Positions 21,601 to 36,600 of a stretch of DNA of 64,000 nucleotides are shown piece by piece (the stretch's first letter is position 1; each line of letters starts with the position of its first letter). Source of the DNA: Kryptolebias marmoratus (lineage: Eukaryota; Chordata; Actinopteri; Cyprinodontiformes; Rivulidae); assembly GCF_001649575.2 (NCBI RefSeq), contig NC_051439.1, positions 7,369,405 through 7,433,404 of the forward strand, given 5' to 3'. The notes below the pieces were generated by a model. It searched no databases and was not told the DNA's origin. It saw nothing but the letters and a program-made list of their open reading frames with translations. The translations under genes and the position numbers were made by a program.

Positions 21601-24600
21601 TTGAAGAGCTGTAGCTGCTGACTCTGCAGAACGTTGGTGACCTCGGTGCACTTTGAGCCTCATCCTCCTCTGAGCCACTCTGTGATTTTACGTGGCCGAC
21701 CACTTTGTGGGCAAGTTGCTGTTGTTCCCAATCGTTTCCACTTTGTTATAATGCCACTAACAGCTGACTATGGAATATTTACAAGTGAGGAAATTTCACA
21801 ACTGGACTTATTGCACAGGTAGCATCCTATCACAGTACCACGCTGGAATTTGCCGAGCTCCTGAGAGCGACCCATTCTTTTACAAATGTTTGTAGAAGCA
21901 GTCTGAATGCCTAGGTGCGTCATTTTATATGCCTGCGGCCATGGAAGTGATAGGTACCTCTAAATTGAATGATTTGGATGGGTGAGTGAATACATTTGGC
22001 ATTATAGTGAAGATTTCAAAGAGCACAATGTTTTTCAAGGATTTGAAGCGCTTTTCATTTATTTTAATGAGGGAAAAAATACTGTTATACTTCAAAAAGT
22101 ACAAAGTTGCAAAAACCAAAACTCATAGCAGCAATGTTCCAAATAAGCTGAACGTTTTGAAAAATGAATGAAATAGCTGAAAGTTTGCTGAAATAGTTGG
22201 AAGAAACTGTGAACAGGAAGTCAATAGTGTTAATGTCGAGCCAGCACACAGAAAAAGAAAGAACTAGAGCGTTCATTCAAACTGGCAGAAAGGGTCCGAG
22301 CGTGAAGACAAGTCTCTCCCTGAGGTTCGGTGTTTTACCTGTAAGCACAGAAGCTGGTGTTGATGGAGGGAGAGGAGGGAGGCGTAGGTGAAGCCTCTTT
22401 GAGAGGAGGCGAAACCTGTGGCGGGGTGGAGGAGAGGAGGCAGGAGCCCAGAGGGGTGGCATCATCCGAGTCTCCTGAAAAAGGAAAGCACTTCCCTCAG
22501 ACACTGAGCAGCTGTGGGACGGGGTTCCTACAGTCCTGAAAAGGCTGAAACTTGCTGTTAGCCAGGCGTGGAAAGAGGTCGCAGTTTTAAATATGAAAAA
22601 CAAATCATCACTCGGAACAAATTAGCAAGTTTTAAAGAATCCTGGCTTTTAAGGAGGAATTAAGAAATCACGATTGGTAAGAAGTTCATGTTGATGATGG
22701 TAATGACGCTAAGTGTGCATTTTTAGATACATTTTGGTTACTGTATAATTAATCCTGTCTTCAGATAGAAAAAATAAAAACAAGAGTCCTATGGATAACA
22801 AATGGTTTGGAAAAAACTTGTAATGAAAAACTAAATTGTGCAGGGACTTTCAAAGGAAAAGGAAGAAACGTGTGAAAGATATTAAAAAACGTTTAACAGC
22901 TACGATAAGATTGCAGACAGCAAAGTTTTGCATTTATTTCTCAGATAAGATGAGAGGAAATGAGATGCTGAAGGAAATTCAGTAGTGGCGAGCTGTTTCC
23001 ATTCACACAACAAACAGTATGAGAGGAGTCAACACAAATACGATAAAAGACAACCACTCCACAAACCCCGTGACCTTGAAATCAATAGGGATCATCCTCG
23101 ATCCGCAAGGTGTCCAGCTATCCAGTTTGCCGTGCCTGTGTAACAGCTGCAGAGTTAGAGCACTGTCAGGGTTTCGTCTCAGTGTTCACCTGTGACCTGA
23201 ACCTTCAAACAAGTGACCTTGAAATCAGTGGGGATCATTCTTGATGGTGCCAAAACGTATTACGCCTTATCTTAGAACGGGCGTATAAAAAAAAAGTACT
23301 GTGAACACAAATTAACAAAACAGCAGTTATTGCACCTAAAATAGTCCAAAATAAAGAATAGATATAAAAGATATAGAAATAGGTTGCAGTAAGGTCCACT
23401 TTTGATCCGTGGCCCCGCTCTCCCTCAGAGCCAACACAATCATCCCCCAAACCCTTCCAGCTGAGGAGCTGTGTAGCTTGATGGTCCAAGAAATGAAGGA
23501 GTCCAAAAAACATAAATATTCATCAGACAGAAGGTTAGTTCCGTTGCACAACAAACATCACTGATTATAATACATAATTAACTGAAATTTAAATTATTTT
23601 GAAGCCGAAATGATGTCCCTTCAGAGTCCAACAATGCTTTCAGAAAATGTGAAAAATAAACCCATCTTGACTCATGAAACCTTATGGATTAAGGGTGAGC
23701 CCTATTGATTTCACAGTCACAGGATCAAAGATCAAGTTCACAGGTCACCCCATCGTTTAAACAGCTCTAAATTGATGACCCTTTAACATAGAAATGCCAA
23801 ACTGCACAGCTGGGCACCTCATGGGTCAAGGATGATCCTTATTGATTTCAAGGTTACAGGGTCAAAAGGTCAAGGTCACCCCCTTGTTTAAATCTTTTTT
23901 TATGCTCCAAAGAAATGTCAACCCTTTTATTTCCTAGCTTGTACCTAAATACTGGAGTATCGTGTACTGTTGGTGGTACAAATCATCATTTTTTTTATCC
24001 AGTTCCTTTTCAGAACTTTTGTAAGTTTTAAAAACCAGCGTGTGAACAAATGGCCGCAGACTGCGTTAACCGTTAACAAGCGCCTTACCTGACGTCGCCG
24101 AGGTCTGCTCCACGAAACCCACTTTCACCACCTGAAAAACCCAACCAGGAGAAGAAAACCATTGAGTCCAGCTGAAAGATTCCCCAACATTCGACAGACA
24201 AACGGGCACCCAGACAAGACCGCGGTCAGGACTGAAGGCACGTCAGAGTCAACGACACCTACTTACCCCGATGAACGGGATGAACTTCTGACACGAGTCC
24301 TCATTGGGGCTGAGGAAAGGCAGCAGAGAAGTAAACATGTCAGAGTTAATAAGAGGAAAAATCAAATCTAAATTAAAGAAGACAAATGCAACTAAATCTT
24401 GGCTGTGAAAAGAAAGATATGAGAAATGGCATTTACAGTTACCAACACTGAGATCTAGTGATTAGTAACTTGCACATTTTCAGTGTTTCAGATGCTAATT
24501 GTAGCTTATCACAGCATAGATGAGGTCATATGGAAAGGCCAGTTGTACATGCTGCTGAGGCTCTAACTCCACTACAGGTTTCAGTCCTGACTGACGTCTG

Positions 24601-27600
24601 ATTGAAGCAGGACAGGCAGAGAGCGAAACATGCAAGCCACAGGCCAGTATTTGACCATAAAGCCATCCCATCACTGCAGACACAGACCTAATGAACCTAA
24701 ACAGAAACAATCAGGCATTCAGTAGGCAGCAAGTCCGTACAGCGTCAGAAAGAAGTGCAACCTCAGATCGGACTAAGATGGGACGTTGTGGGAAATGTAA
24801 ATAAAAACAGAATGCAAGGATTTGGAAATCTCAGAAACCCCCATAGTGTTCACAATGGATCCCAGTAAACATAGCATATTTTTACTATTTTAATAATACT
24901 ATTTATAGAAAAATATGAAGGTAATTTTGAATTTGATGGCAACAACACATCTCAAAGTTGTTCCAGGCGCAACAAAAGTTTGTAAAAGTAAGTGGTATGA
25001 ATGAGACTAATTGTCAACTGGTCAGTAAGAGGAGTGGGTATAAACAGAGCACTTTAGAGTGGCTGAATCTCTCAGAAGTAAAGATGGGCAGGGGATCACC
25101 AGTCTGTGGAACACTGTCTAAAATCAGTGGAATAATTTCAGAATAATGTTCCTAAATGGAAAACTGGGCAGACTTTGAATATCTCATCACCTACATATAA
25201 TGAAATATCAAAAAGATTGAAAGAATCTGGAGAAATCTCTGAGCTCAAAGGACTGAAAGTCAGTATTAGATGTCTGTGATCTTGGGGCCCTCAGGGGCCG
25301 CTGCATTAAAACCAGGTCTGATTCTGTTCTGGACATCACTGCATGGACTCAGGAACACTTCCTGTAAACACAGCTCACTGTACCATCCACTAATGCTGCT
25401 TAAAGCTCTATCAGGCAAACAAGAAGACTGGCATTCTGATTTAATTCACATTTTACACAAAAGTCCAACTTTGTCGTTATTGTGGTTGTAAGTCAGAAGG
25501 AAGAGCACCAACCTAAATCCTCCCCCCACCCCCCCAGCTCCACAGACTACCCATGTGAGGTAGTGCGGAACTACTCTACAGCAGAAGCTATTTTCCTGGT
25601 GACGTCCAGAAAAATAGCGGGCCTCTAAAGTCTATGTTTCCTAGATGTTACATTGTCCGATGATGTTAGAGGTTGTTGCTCTTGCCTTGAAGATATCTGC
25701 CATCGCCCCCCCAGGGAAGAAACAGAGAGACTACAGAGAGAGAGAGAGACAGAGAGAGAAAACAGTCTACAGGAGGAAACAGTGGGCCGTTCGCCGGTAC
25801 AACAAATCTCTGCTGGGTTCAGCTTCAGAGCAGCCAGGAGGGACGCAGCCAGATGTCTGCCTGCTGTACGAGTGATCAGAGTGGGGGGATTTTAACAGAG
25901 CATTAGATTAGTTTACCTGGATGTATTTAGCTAAAAAAATACTCTTAATGCAGGTAAACCTAACCTAACCGTCATGCACTTTTCAGACTTTCGAAAAAAA
26001 CATTAAAATCTATTAAAGGTGTAGCATTCTTTAAAGGAAAACATCACCAGTCGCCTTTAAAGTCAGATTCAGACTAAGATCATCCTGTTTCAGCCACTCT
26101 GCTCAAAGCTTTTACTCTGTGTAGTCTCCTGTGATTTGTTAGCGTTCAAAGTTGTTGTGAACGCCAGGCTTTAGCTGGATATCTGTAAATTGGACATTGT
26201 TTGTGTTTACTAGGATTGCTTTGCTGTGGCAGCCATTTTAACTTGGGTTGTTTATTTTGGGAGATTTTGCCAACTGTTCAGACTCAAAAAGAAACGGTTT
26301 GACTAAAATAACCCAGTTTAATCCTTTCTAATCGGTTGCTCTGTGTATGTTGGGTCGAATAGGTTGGAAAATGTATGTTTTAATGTTTTCATCCATCCTT
26401 TTTTGGTCTGGGTGCCTGTCCCCAGAGGTCGCTGTGGGACAGGAAGGGGGACACCCTGGACAGGACGCAAGTCCATCACAGGGACACATGGAGACAAATT
26501 CCCACTCACACCTACGGAGTTTAGAGTTACCAATGAAGCTAACATGCAGGTTTTTGGTCTGTGGGAGGAAATTTAAATGATTATTAATTAGACATTTAAG
26601 GATTTTTTATATTCACACAATAATACATGTGCAAGTGTTTTCAGCTCTGCGTGGCTCTTACCAAAGCAAACAGAAACATATTGTTTGGATGTTAGACTTC
26701 CTAAGTGAATTTAATGTTTCGAGATTTTGTTTACAAATGACTGAATAAAGCATCATTGTGACACGATCACTTTACTAACAGGATGTTTATTTTTTTATTT
26801 ATCTTTACATCAGACTGGATGAATAACAGACAGACATGAGCAGCCGGGTTTGTGGATCTTTTGCCGGGGAATTTTTTTATTCGTCTCCAAAAACACAATT
26901 TCCTGTTTGTTTTTTTGATTTTTCTTTTGAACTAAAATCTCGGGTTTGTTTCCTATGGTAAGAAAAATTAAAAAAACAAAAAAAGAATGCCAAACATGGG
27001 TTTATTTTTATCTTCTTTGTAAATAAGAAGAACTTGAGAACAGACCAAATTAAAGGAACCTCACACGTCATCGGGCTATGGAGGGCCACGCGGGACAAAC
27101 TCCATCATTTATTACATCGACGTCATGAGTTAACGCACTGTACACTCAGGAATATCTTTTATCGTTTCAGCCTCGCGTCCGCACAGAAGCTGTTCAAGGA
27201 GCCGCTGAACGATATTTTTCAAAACCAGGTTCCAGAGAGGAAAAACGAACCTTGAAACACTAATCTTACACGTTCATGTAGACAGTCTAAACGCCCAGAG
27301 TTAAACACAGAGAGCGAGAACTCGTCATGTGATCGTCTGACTCAACAGACGATCGCTGACATCATCAAAACAGGAATCAGTCGTCTTATAGCAGCATGTC
27401 TGAGTCGTGTGCGGGGTACAACTGCACCAATAATACAAAAAAACATCTGGAATATCCTTCCATAGATAAGTAACCCTACAATATACAATTTTGAGAGAAT
27501 TTAGTTAATTTATCAAGAAAAACTACCTTCAAAACATATTGTGATAAATCTACTATGTTCACACTGACACGTTCTGGATTTGTTTCTTCTACAGGAAATG

Positions 27601-30600
27601 TTGAATGTGGCCGTCTTCATCATCAGATTTATGTGATTATCTGCTTAGCTGAAGACCTGCATCGTTTCAAAGACGACACGTCTTCTCATTGACGCACGTT
27701 TGTTGACATTGCTGCCATTTTGGATCCTCCACAACATCACAAATTCTGATTAGGCAATGAGCGTGAGTGCTCTCTCTCTCTCTCTGTTTTTAGCTTTAAT
27801 GTCTAAATACAACCTTTTGAAAACTCCACACCTTGTTTCCTGTTTCTGGTGTGTTGTGGTGGCAGCGTTACAGCACCACATACAGGCCTGGCAAAGTTAC
27901 TACAGCATCTTGGGTCGTTTTCTGAGTTTCTGTGCGGATAAAGAACCTTTCTAGAAACAGTGCCGTGTTTACAAGGAGAAATAAAATAAAATGCTCCTGA
28001 GTGGACGGGGCCAAAATTTCATCTTATTTGTACTTTTTGGCTTTTAATTCAGAGCTCCCACATGTTTTTTTCCTTATAGATGCGTTCTGAAAGGCTTAGT
28101 AGTCTCATGACAACTGCTCTCAAAATAAAAAAAAAAAAAACTTTTCATTTATTTTTCTGCTGTGGTGGATCTATGTTTTTTGTTATTTGAATAAAAAATA
28201 TCAATGGAGTTTTTAAAATAGGTTATTTATTTGCATTTTAGTCACAAAAATACATCTGATTTTTTTGTGCGATTTTGTTGCTTCTGAAAAGAAAATCCAC
28301 CGGCACAGATCCACACACCTTCAGAAGCACGACACAACTTGGGGAAGAAGAAATAAAAGGGAAACGAGCTGAGAACATTTGGTCTGCTGCCACTTTATCA
28401 GCACAGCTTTCCTTTACAGCCTGCTCTGGTGAGGCTGATGTTTGCTGCTGACACGACTCCATTAATTACACATAAACAGAGCTTCAGAGGTCCGGGAGGA
28501 AAAGGTCTTTTCACTAAAACTGTGACACACTTAACTGATTCAAGACAAGTCCGTTGCACCTGTGTTTGAAAAACCTCAGTTCTTTCTGACATTTTGCTAA
28601 CAGGAGGCGACGTCTTGTCTGTGATGAACCAGTTTAAGCGTTCACACTGTAGTTTTCCTGCTTAAAGTTTCTTCCAAACGTTGCTTTGGACTCAAACGCT
28701 GCTACCATACTTGGAGTCGAAACGTTCGGCTCGTTCAGGACATTACAGCTGAGACTTTCAAACTTTTTATAATATTTAACTTTATTTACGTGTTGTTGCC
28801 CTCATGAAAATGCATAAAAAAACTCTTCAAATCTTAAAAAATGTTGAGCTTTTTCACATCTTTTTCAGCATATCTGCTTCATTTTTAGTTTTCAGCTACT
28901 ATTTTGCTAATTGTACCTTTCAGCTACTGTTTTGCTGGCCTTAGCTTTTTGCTAGTGTTTTCCTCATTTCTTTCTGATGTTTTGGTCATTTTACCTTTTA
29001 GTTTATTTTCTGCTAGTTTTAGCTTCAGCTTTTAGACACTGCTTTAATAGTTTTCTAACTAACATTTTGGTCATATTAGCGTTTAGTTACTGCTCTGCTA
29101 AATTTTATTTTGCACTAAGATTTTCTTTAATTTCATCTTTTGCTCCAGTTCTGTTGTTCTAGTTTTAGCTTTTAGCCACTGCTTTGCCAGTCTTAGTCTT
29201 AGCTGGTGTTCTGATAATTTTATCTATGAACTGTTTTGGTCATTTTAGCTATTAGCTACTGTTCTGCGAGCTTTAGCTTTTATCTTCTGTTTTACCAACT
29301 TTAGCTTTCATGTATTTTAGCTTATGTTCTGATCATTTTAGCATTAGCTTCAGCTTCTTCAACAAATTTCAGCAAGTACGTGCTCTAAATTTCCACAGAA
29401 AATCCATGTTTTATAAGTATATTTTCTTTTCTTTTAAGCTTAATATAAAGAGTAGAAATGAGCCCTTCGGCTGGAATGAGCCCCGCAGCCGAACTGCATC
29501 TTTAAATCTAATAAACGCAGCTAAATAAAATACTCCCTCATGTGTCACTGAATCTAAATGATGCAGCTGACAGTTCCATGAAGGAATCAGTGCTTTTTCT
29601 TGTTAGTTCAACACAAACCAACGGCCCGATTCTGGTTCTGTCCTCATCCCGGACGGTCCCCAGCAGCTGCTGGCGTCTCGTCTCTTGTCCTGGTGGGACA
29701 CTAAAGAGCAGCTTTAACGGTCTCCTGTGCCGGCAGCTGATAAAGTGGCAAGCTCCGACAGAAAGGTGCTCGAAAGGAAAAGAAAGGCACCACGAATCGT
29801 CGGGCTACGTGAGGAACAAACTCAACCGATCACAATACCTTAATGCAAAATCAAAATGAAAGCTCTTTTTCCTTCTGGAAACAAACAAAAAAAACAAAAA
29901 CCACAGAAAACATAGAACACAAAGATAACAACATGTTACTCACACAGACAGTGACAGTGAGACAGATGCCCCCCCCACCCCAAACACACCAGAAGGCTCC
30001 ACAACAATGTCACATTCCTTTTTTTTCTCCCCCAAAGAGGGTCCAATTACAGCTGGAAGCGTCTTTATTTGGGTTTGGAAACCACGAAGCAGTTTCTTCA
30101 AACTGCCAAAGGGGAGGAAGTTGGTGTTTTTCTTCATTTACTGATCCGAGGAGTTATTTGCCTAAGCGTACGCAGACACAAAGCACGCATTTGCTATAAA
30201 TGGACTGAACGGTTTGTTTAGGAAAGCCGGCAGCTGCTAGTTTTAATTGCCCATTTTGATCGTCTTTGGAAAAAAAAAAAGGAATGAGCTCAGCGTTGGG
30301 AGCCTTAAAGGGAAAACTTTAGTCAGGTCTGAGCGCGACCGGCGACCGGCGGCAGCCCGAACGTACCTCCTCTGTTTGTACGTGAGCATGGCCTCGGCGA
30401 TGGGCAGCTGGTGGGCGCCGTTAGCTCCCTCCATGTACTGCGTCACCCTCGACACCACGTCGGGACTCTCCTGGGCTGCACGGGGTGGGGGGGTGGAGAG
30501 ATAAACGACCATTAGCGCTCGTCCCCCTGAACGCGCAGTCCAATATGACAAAAATGGGAGCTTTTACGAAAATGGAAGCCCTGCGGCGTTTAAAGGAAGA

Positions 30601-33600
30601 CGAGGAAACAGCCCACCAATAAGAGGAGCTTCCGGCCGATGGAACAAATCCCTCCAGGCAGCATCTTGGAACAAACTGTTGTAGCGATAGTCGATGGTGC
30701 CGAGGTATTTGGAGACCGGGTGTGCACCTGAAGGTGTTCAGAATCAAACATGGAGCAATAAATGCGCAGGCTGGGTGTCTTTATGAGCCAATATTTGATG
30801 TAAACAAAAACAGCTGGACTGTTACTAACCTAGCAGGACCATAGTAGCTTAAATCCCCAATCTAATCTGTCTAATCAGAAAGACCCATGCAGCAAAACGA
30901 GTTTTTTCAGCATCGAGTTATTATTTTTTTCAAAATCTCCTTTTTAAAAGCTACAAAACGAGCCACAGTTTGATGACATTTGGTGATTTATCACCTGGAT
31001 GGCATGGAGCTCAAAAAAACATTTTTTATCGGTCTGTAGTGACGTCATGAGGAGTCGCCGAGCTTTACAAGGAGGCCAAACATTATACAAAGGGATTTCC
31101 CGGGACTAAGGCAGGAAGTTTAAAGGGTATTAGGACAAAGGATTATTTCTGAAGACATACTTGTCAGAAAACTTGGATTTAAAGTCAGATTAGATGATTA
31201 TATTTTACAGCTAATGAAAACTCAAAATTAATTTTCTCAAAAAAATTAGGACAGTACATGCAACCAATTAAAAGTCAAAATAAAGGAATTTTTGTTACAG
31301 AATTTTAATACAAAACTTGTAGAATTTGGACTCACCTTCTGAACGGAATTACTGAAATCAATAAAAGCTTTTTAAGGATTTTACTCATTTATTGAGATAA
31401 ATTGGTAGTTTGGCAGTCAGTGCTGCAATCCTGAGGCTTTGGGTTCGAGCCCAGGTTGCGTCAGGAATGCCAAATCTTCTGTGGGAGGTTGGACCCCTGC
31501 AAAAAGGTGAGCAGGGAATGGATTCTAACTGTTCTGAGATGCAGCTGCAAAGTGTAAACACCTGTTGTGTGTCTGTGCACCATTTAATTACTTTCTCAGC
31601 TTCTCCTTTGCAGGTGCTTAGAGACAAACAACCTAGGGACAATTTAGAGTTACCAACGATCCCAACGGGCTTCTTTTTAGTCTGTGGGAGGAAACCGGAG
31701 CAATCCTGCCACCTTCTCTCTGGGAGATAATAACGATAAATACCCGGACCTTTTGTTAGACAACAGCACTCCACTCAACATGTGGATCTGGAGTCTTGAA
31801 CAATAGAAACTAGTTCTACAATATTATTTATTGTTAAATATGGACATGTGTGTACATCATACTATTTATCTTTACTTTGTTTGCATTTTTATATTCACTA
31901 ACTGTTACTATGAAACTGTGCTGCTACTGTTCTATCCATCCATCCATCCATCCATCATAAAGCACTGCATGTGCAAGCTGGTTGTGCTTTAATTCTGTTA
32001 AAATCTAATATTTAAGGGAAGAAGAAACAGCTGTGTTGGCACCAACCTAGTGGGATGATAAGGAACCTCATGTAACTGAGCCAGTCCGGGGTCTTGGGGG
32101 AGAGGTGGTCCACAAAAAGCCTCAGGACCACATTGAGGTAGTGCTGCGCTCCTGCCACCGCGATCTTGATGGGAACGGGCGTCTGGGAGTTGCAGTTGCA
32201 GCTGTAGGTTGAACAAGAAATACCGAAGCTCTTGAATTTCGCACGGCCACACGCTGCGATGCGTTACCTGCGGGGGGGGGGGAACGGCTCACAATCTCTG
32301 GATACGGGACACGATGGTGTTGAACGCAGCCTGGATGTCGGCTGTGGTGCAGGTGCACACCACGGGCAGGTGGTGGTTCTGCAGCATCTCCGAAAGGTAC
32401 TGAAAGAAAGGCACAGCGGAGGTGAAACAGGTCTGTGTGGGTCAAACCTCATAAATGTGCGATATTGAGAGATCTTGCAAGATGTGTTAGCACTCAGAGC
32501 GTGTGTTGAGGGTGACTCTTAGCTACTACCACAACAAATCTTAGCTCAACAGCTGTAAAATCGATTCAGTTGCAGCCATTGTTGTGATGTAACAACCCCC
32601 TCCAGTCCACTAGGTGTCTCTGTTGTTCTCTTCTCTTTCAGGGAGCAGGTGGACGGTTTGGCTGCCTGATTAAGGACCTCTGGGCAGGTGTTAAAAAGCC
32701 AACTTCCAGCCGGTTGCGGCTGCGTTTTTTGGTTTGGCCTCCAGATCAGATCGGGTTGGAGCGGGCGGACCTTCCTCTGATCGCGGTGGTTTATCGGTTC
32801 TCACAGAGCTATTTTTCGTAGAAAGAAATTGTTTTCCCATGGAACTGCTCGTCTGTCTCCCATTTTTGTCACAGTGACAGTGATGATAAAGGCGAACTTC
32901 CACAGTCCTACCTGACCCTGCCAGTCGGACGTGTTGATGAGGATGATGCTGTCAGGGAGGTGGTTATCAGACACCAGGATGTGGTTTAGTTGGTCATACA
33001 CAGTTTTTCTTGGGATCTAGAACAGTAAAACAAAAACAAAAATTGGGGTTATGTACAATTCTGTTTATATTTCAAACACTGTCTGCTCAGCCAAGTTACT
33101 GTATTTGTAGTGGATACATTACATGTAACTGTATAGATAAAAACAGAGTAAATTTCTCATCAGCTGTTTTTTTTTTTTTTAAGAAACTCGATGTGAGTGC
33201 CATGTTTTAGGTGCTGTGCGGGCAGCTGTGGCCTCCTGCCTGTAGGTGGCAGCGTGTGTCCAGGGACCGCTCGTTGTCCAGGCTGTTGGCCCTCTCGTTC
33301 GTGGGCCTGCTGGGCTGGCGCTCCTTCAGGGACGTGCTCCTGCCTCGTCTCCCTGCCAGCTTTGGTTCCTGCCTGGAAAAAAGAGGAAAGTCTCAGAACA
33401 AGACTGAACACGCTTTTCGAATTAAAGGGCATTGCTTGAAAGAGTGCGTATCACTTCCTGCCACATTGTCTCACGTTGAGAAATGATGGCGTCGTAGCTG
33501 CTTTGGCCAAACCTTAAATAATTTACTTTATTTAATATCACAAAATGTCATAGAGTACGTGTTGTGAAGGACTCTCAGCTACTACCACACTAAATATTAG

Positions 33601-36600
33601 CTCAATATCTGTTAAACTGATTGAGTTACAGCCATTTTTGTGTTGGCTAATATCGGTTCAACTAAGCATCCATTTTGAATTGGACTGACTTCAAAAGTTA
33701 ATTACTTGTAAATGTATGATGTATGATTACTTTCTGAAAGTTTCACCAAAATCTACCTTGTAGCTTACGAGATATTTTGCTAACAGACAAACATGGTTGA
33801 ATCCATCAGTTATTGCTTCAGTTTTAAGCAGAGATCTAACATAATGAGTCGATCTTGGAGTAAGTGTTGTGAATGACTCTCAGCTACAACCACACCAAAA
33901 ATTAGCTAAATATCTGAAAAACTGACTGAGTTAGAGCCATTTTTGTGTTTTCTAAGGTCAGAAGGCTGTGGCGGCCATCTTGAATTAGGTTAACTCCAAA
34001 CGCTAATCAGTTGTAGATGTACATCCTGTGGTTACTTTCTGAAACTTTCACTGAAATCTGTTCAGTGATTCAGGAAATATTTTGCTAACGGTACAGACAA
34101 ACACAGATGCACCTGTTGGATGAAATGATAAGGGATTCAGTCTTGGTCATTTTGCCGCTTATTGGCAGCCTCTCTAAAAACGTGTCCATGGTGTCCATCT
34201 CCAGCTCTGTGGTGGGAGTCACTGCCTCTGGATGCTCCTGAGGAAGAGTTACAGAATTAAAAGCCTCGAAGGAACGCATATCGCCCGCCACTTTTCATAC
34301 CAAACCTTTAAATCTCATGTTCTAATATAATATTATATTGTGAGATTTTGTGCAATCTGTTAGCACTCAGAGGATGTGTTGAGGATGACTCTCAGCTACC
34401 ACCATGCCAAGCTTTACCTCAGTACCTGTAAAACTGACTGAGTTATAGCCATGTTTGTGTTTGCTATTGTCAATTAGCTGTGGCGGCCATCTTGAATTGA
34501 GTCGACTCCGAAACTTAATGAGCTGTAACTGTACATCCAATGATTACCGTTTGAAAGTTTTATTAACATTTGTCCATTGGCTCATGAGATATTTTGCTAA
34601 CAGACAAACACGGTTCACGCCAATAGCTACTGACAAAGTTTTCAGTACAACTACTGCACAATGTGTAGAGCTCTGAGTGTGTGTTGGGGATGACTCTTCG
34701 CTGCGACCACAGCAAATCTCAGCTCAACATCTATGAACCTGACTGAACTTGAACCATTTCTGTGTTTTCTACGCTCAGCTGTCTGTGGCGCTCATCTCGA
34801 ATCACGCCGACTCCGAAGGTTAGTCGGTTGTAGACGAACATCTGATGAATAATTCACGAAAGTTTCGTAAAAATCTGGGCAGTGGTTCATGGGATATTTT
34901 GCTAACACTACAGACAAAGTCCTTAAGGCTTTTAATTCTAACAGCTATGAGTTTTTACACTGTCCCAAAACATTACGAACACATTACAGAACTTTTGCTT
35001 AAATCATGGAAACGTTCTCTTGCCTCCACTGGCCTGGACCCTTAAAATGATGAACAAAAAGAAAAGAACAAACCTATTTTTTTAGGGGCTTCTTGTTTTT
35101 CTTGCATTCAGTAATCTGTATGGAAGAGATGCTCGGGAAGGGTTTAAAATCATACTCACAAAGGTGACGTTATCAGACACACCATCGTCTGGAAACTTGG
35201 AGCCGCCACACTTGGCTTTATCCAGATCAATCTAGAACAAGTCGATGAGAGGAAAACAAATCAACAAATCTAGTTTCAAAGAGGCTCCCCTCTGAGGTCT
35301 GAGCAGCTTCACTGCGGTGTTAAGCTAGTGGGCTTATGACGAAGAGACAGAAACGTTCCTCCGAGATGACGTTATTTCAGATCGGCGGTGGGCCACGGAG
35401 GGTTTGAGCGGCGGGGGGTGTCTCACCGGGCTGGGGGGCTCCCTGTGACTCCGGCTGCTGTGGATGCTGCCAATCTCAGTCTGAGAGCTGGACAGAGAAA
35501 GTCCCTCGAAATATGGCCTGAATCCGAAAGTGGGAGTGGGAGGGGGCAAGAACAACATAATTTTACTACAGATGCAAATGACAATTAGAAAATTAAACAT
35601 ACATTAGCTTCGCAAATACAACCCCAAACTCTGAAAGGGTTGGGATGTTGTTTAAAATGTAAATAAAAGCGGAATGCAATGATTTATAAATCTCATAAAC
35701 CCGTATTTTTTCTTTTACAATGGAAGTGGTACAAATAAGAAACAGCTGAAGGAGCATTTTGTATCTTTTTAGGTTAACTGTCAACAGATCAGTAAGAGGA
35801 CTGGGTGTAAAAAGAACATTTTAGAGGCTGAATCTTTTAGAAGTAGAGGTGGGCAGAGGTTCACCAGTCTGTGAAAAACTGTCTAAACTAGAACGATTTC
35901 AGAATAATGTTCCTCCAAGGAAAACTGAGAAGCTTTATGTGGCATTATGCCACTCCCCTTCACTTTAACTTGAAAATCATTCATGCAGGTAAAATAATTG
36001 TTTTATTGTTATTTGTTTTGATCATTGTTTTATGATGTGTGCGACTGACGCCTTGGTCAGGTCGTCCTTGTAAAAGAGATCATCTTTTCTTCAGGGTTTT
36101 TTTTGTCTCGTTTAACAACAATAAAGAAGTCTGATTCTGTTCTGGACATCACTGCATGGACTCAGGAACACTTCCTGTAAACACAGTTCACTGTACCATC
36201 CACTAATGCTGCTTAAAGCTCTATCAGGCAAAGAAGAAGCCAGATGTGAACACCATCCAGAAACACTGCTGTCTTCTCTGGACCAAAGCTCATTTCAAAT
36301 GGACTGAGGGACAGAGGAGAACTGATCTGTGGTCAGAGGAATTGGACAGGGACCACCCAGGCTGCTATCAGAGCTCAGTTCAAAAGTCTGCCTCTCTGAT
36401 GGTATGGGGGTGCATTAGTGTCCTAACTCTTTGGAGATGTGTTGCTGCCATCAAATTCAAAATGATCTTATTTTTTCCCTAGAAATGGCACAATTTCTTA
36501 GTTTCAGCATTTTATTTGTTTACTATTTTCCATTGTGAATAAAATATGAGTTTATGAGATTTGCGAATCAGTGCTTTTGGTTTTATTTACATTTTCTACA

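Larger units (their letters stand above)
20770..22338. other. pacs2 intron 21
   Basis: 1.6 kb intron, mostly filled by a Tc1-like transposon (20868-22009). The rest is AT-rich. Confidence 0.85.
22475..24088. other. pacs2 intron 20
   Basis: 1.6 kb intron with two R1 copies in opposite orientation (23067-23290 plus, 23688-23890 minus), about 400 bases apart. Nothing else recognised. Confidence 0.85.
24310..30366. other. pacs2 intron 18 (6 kb)
   Basis: Large intron. It holds an internally deleted Tc1/mariner-like element (24772-25488), an (AG)n tract near 25736-25760, a SINE-like fragment (26385-26575) and a TTTTAGC array (28855-29365). No exon of pacs2 or any other gene was seen; the residues on either side (KQR/SPNED) are contiguous in the family. 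Confidence 0.8.

Noticed and set aside
25736..25760. Direct-repeat tract considered as a CRISPR-like or satellite array
   Set aside because: Simple (AG)n microsatellite with no spacers.
31430..31460. Possible tRNA gene at gggttcgagcccagg
   Set aside because: It is part of a SINE-like repeat; no acceptor stem is present.
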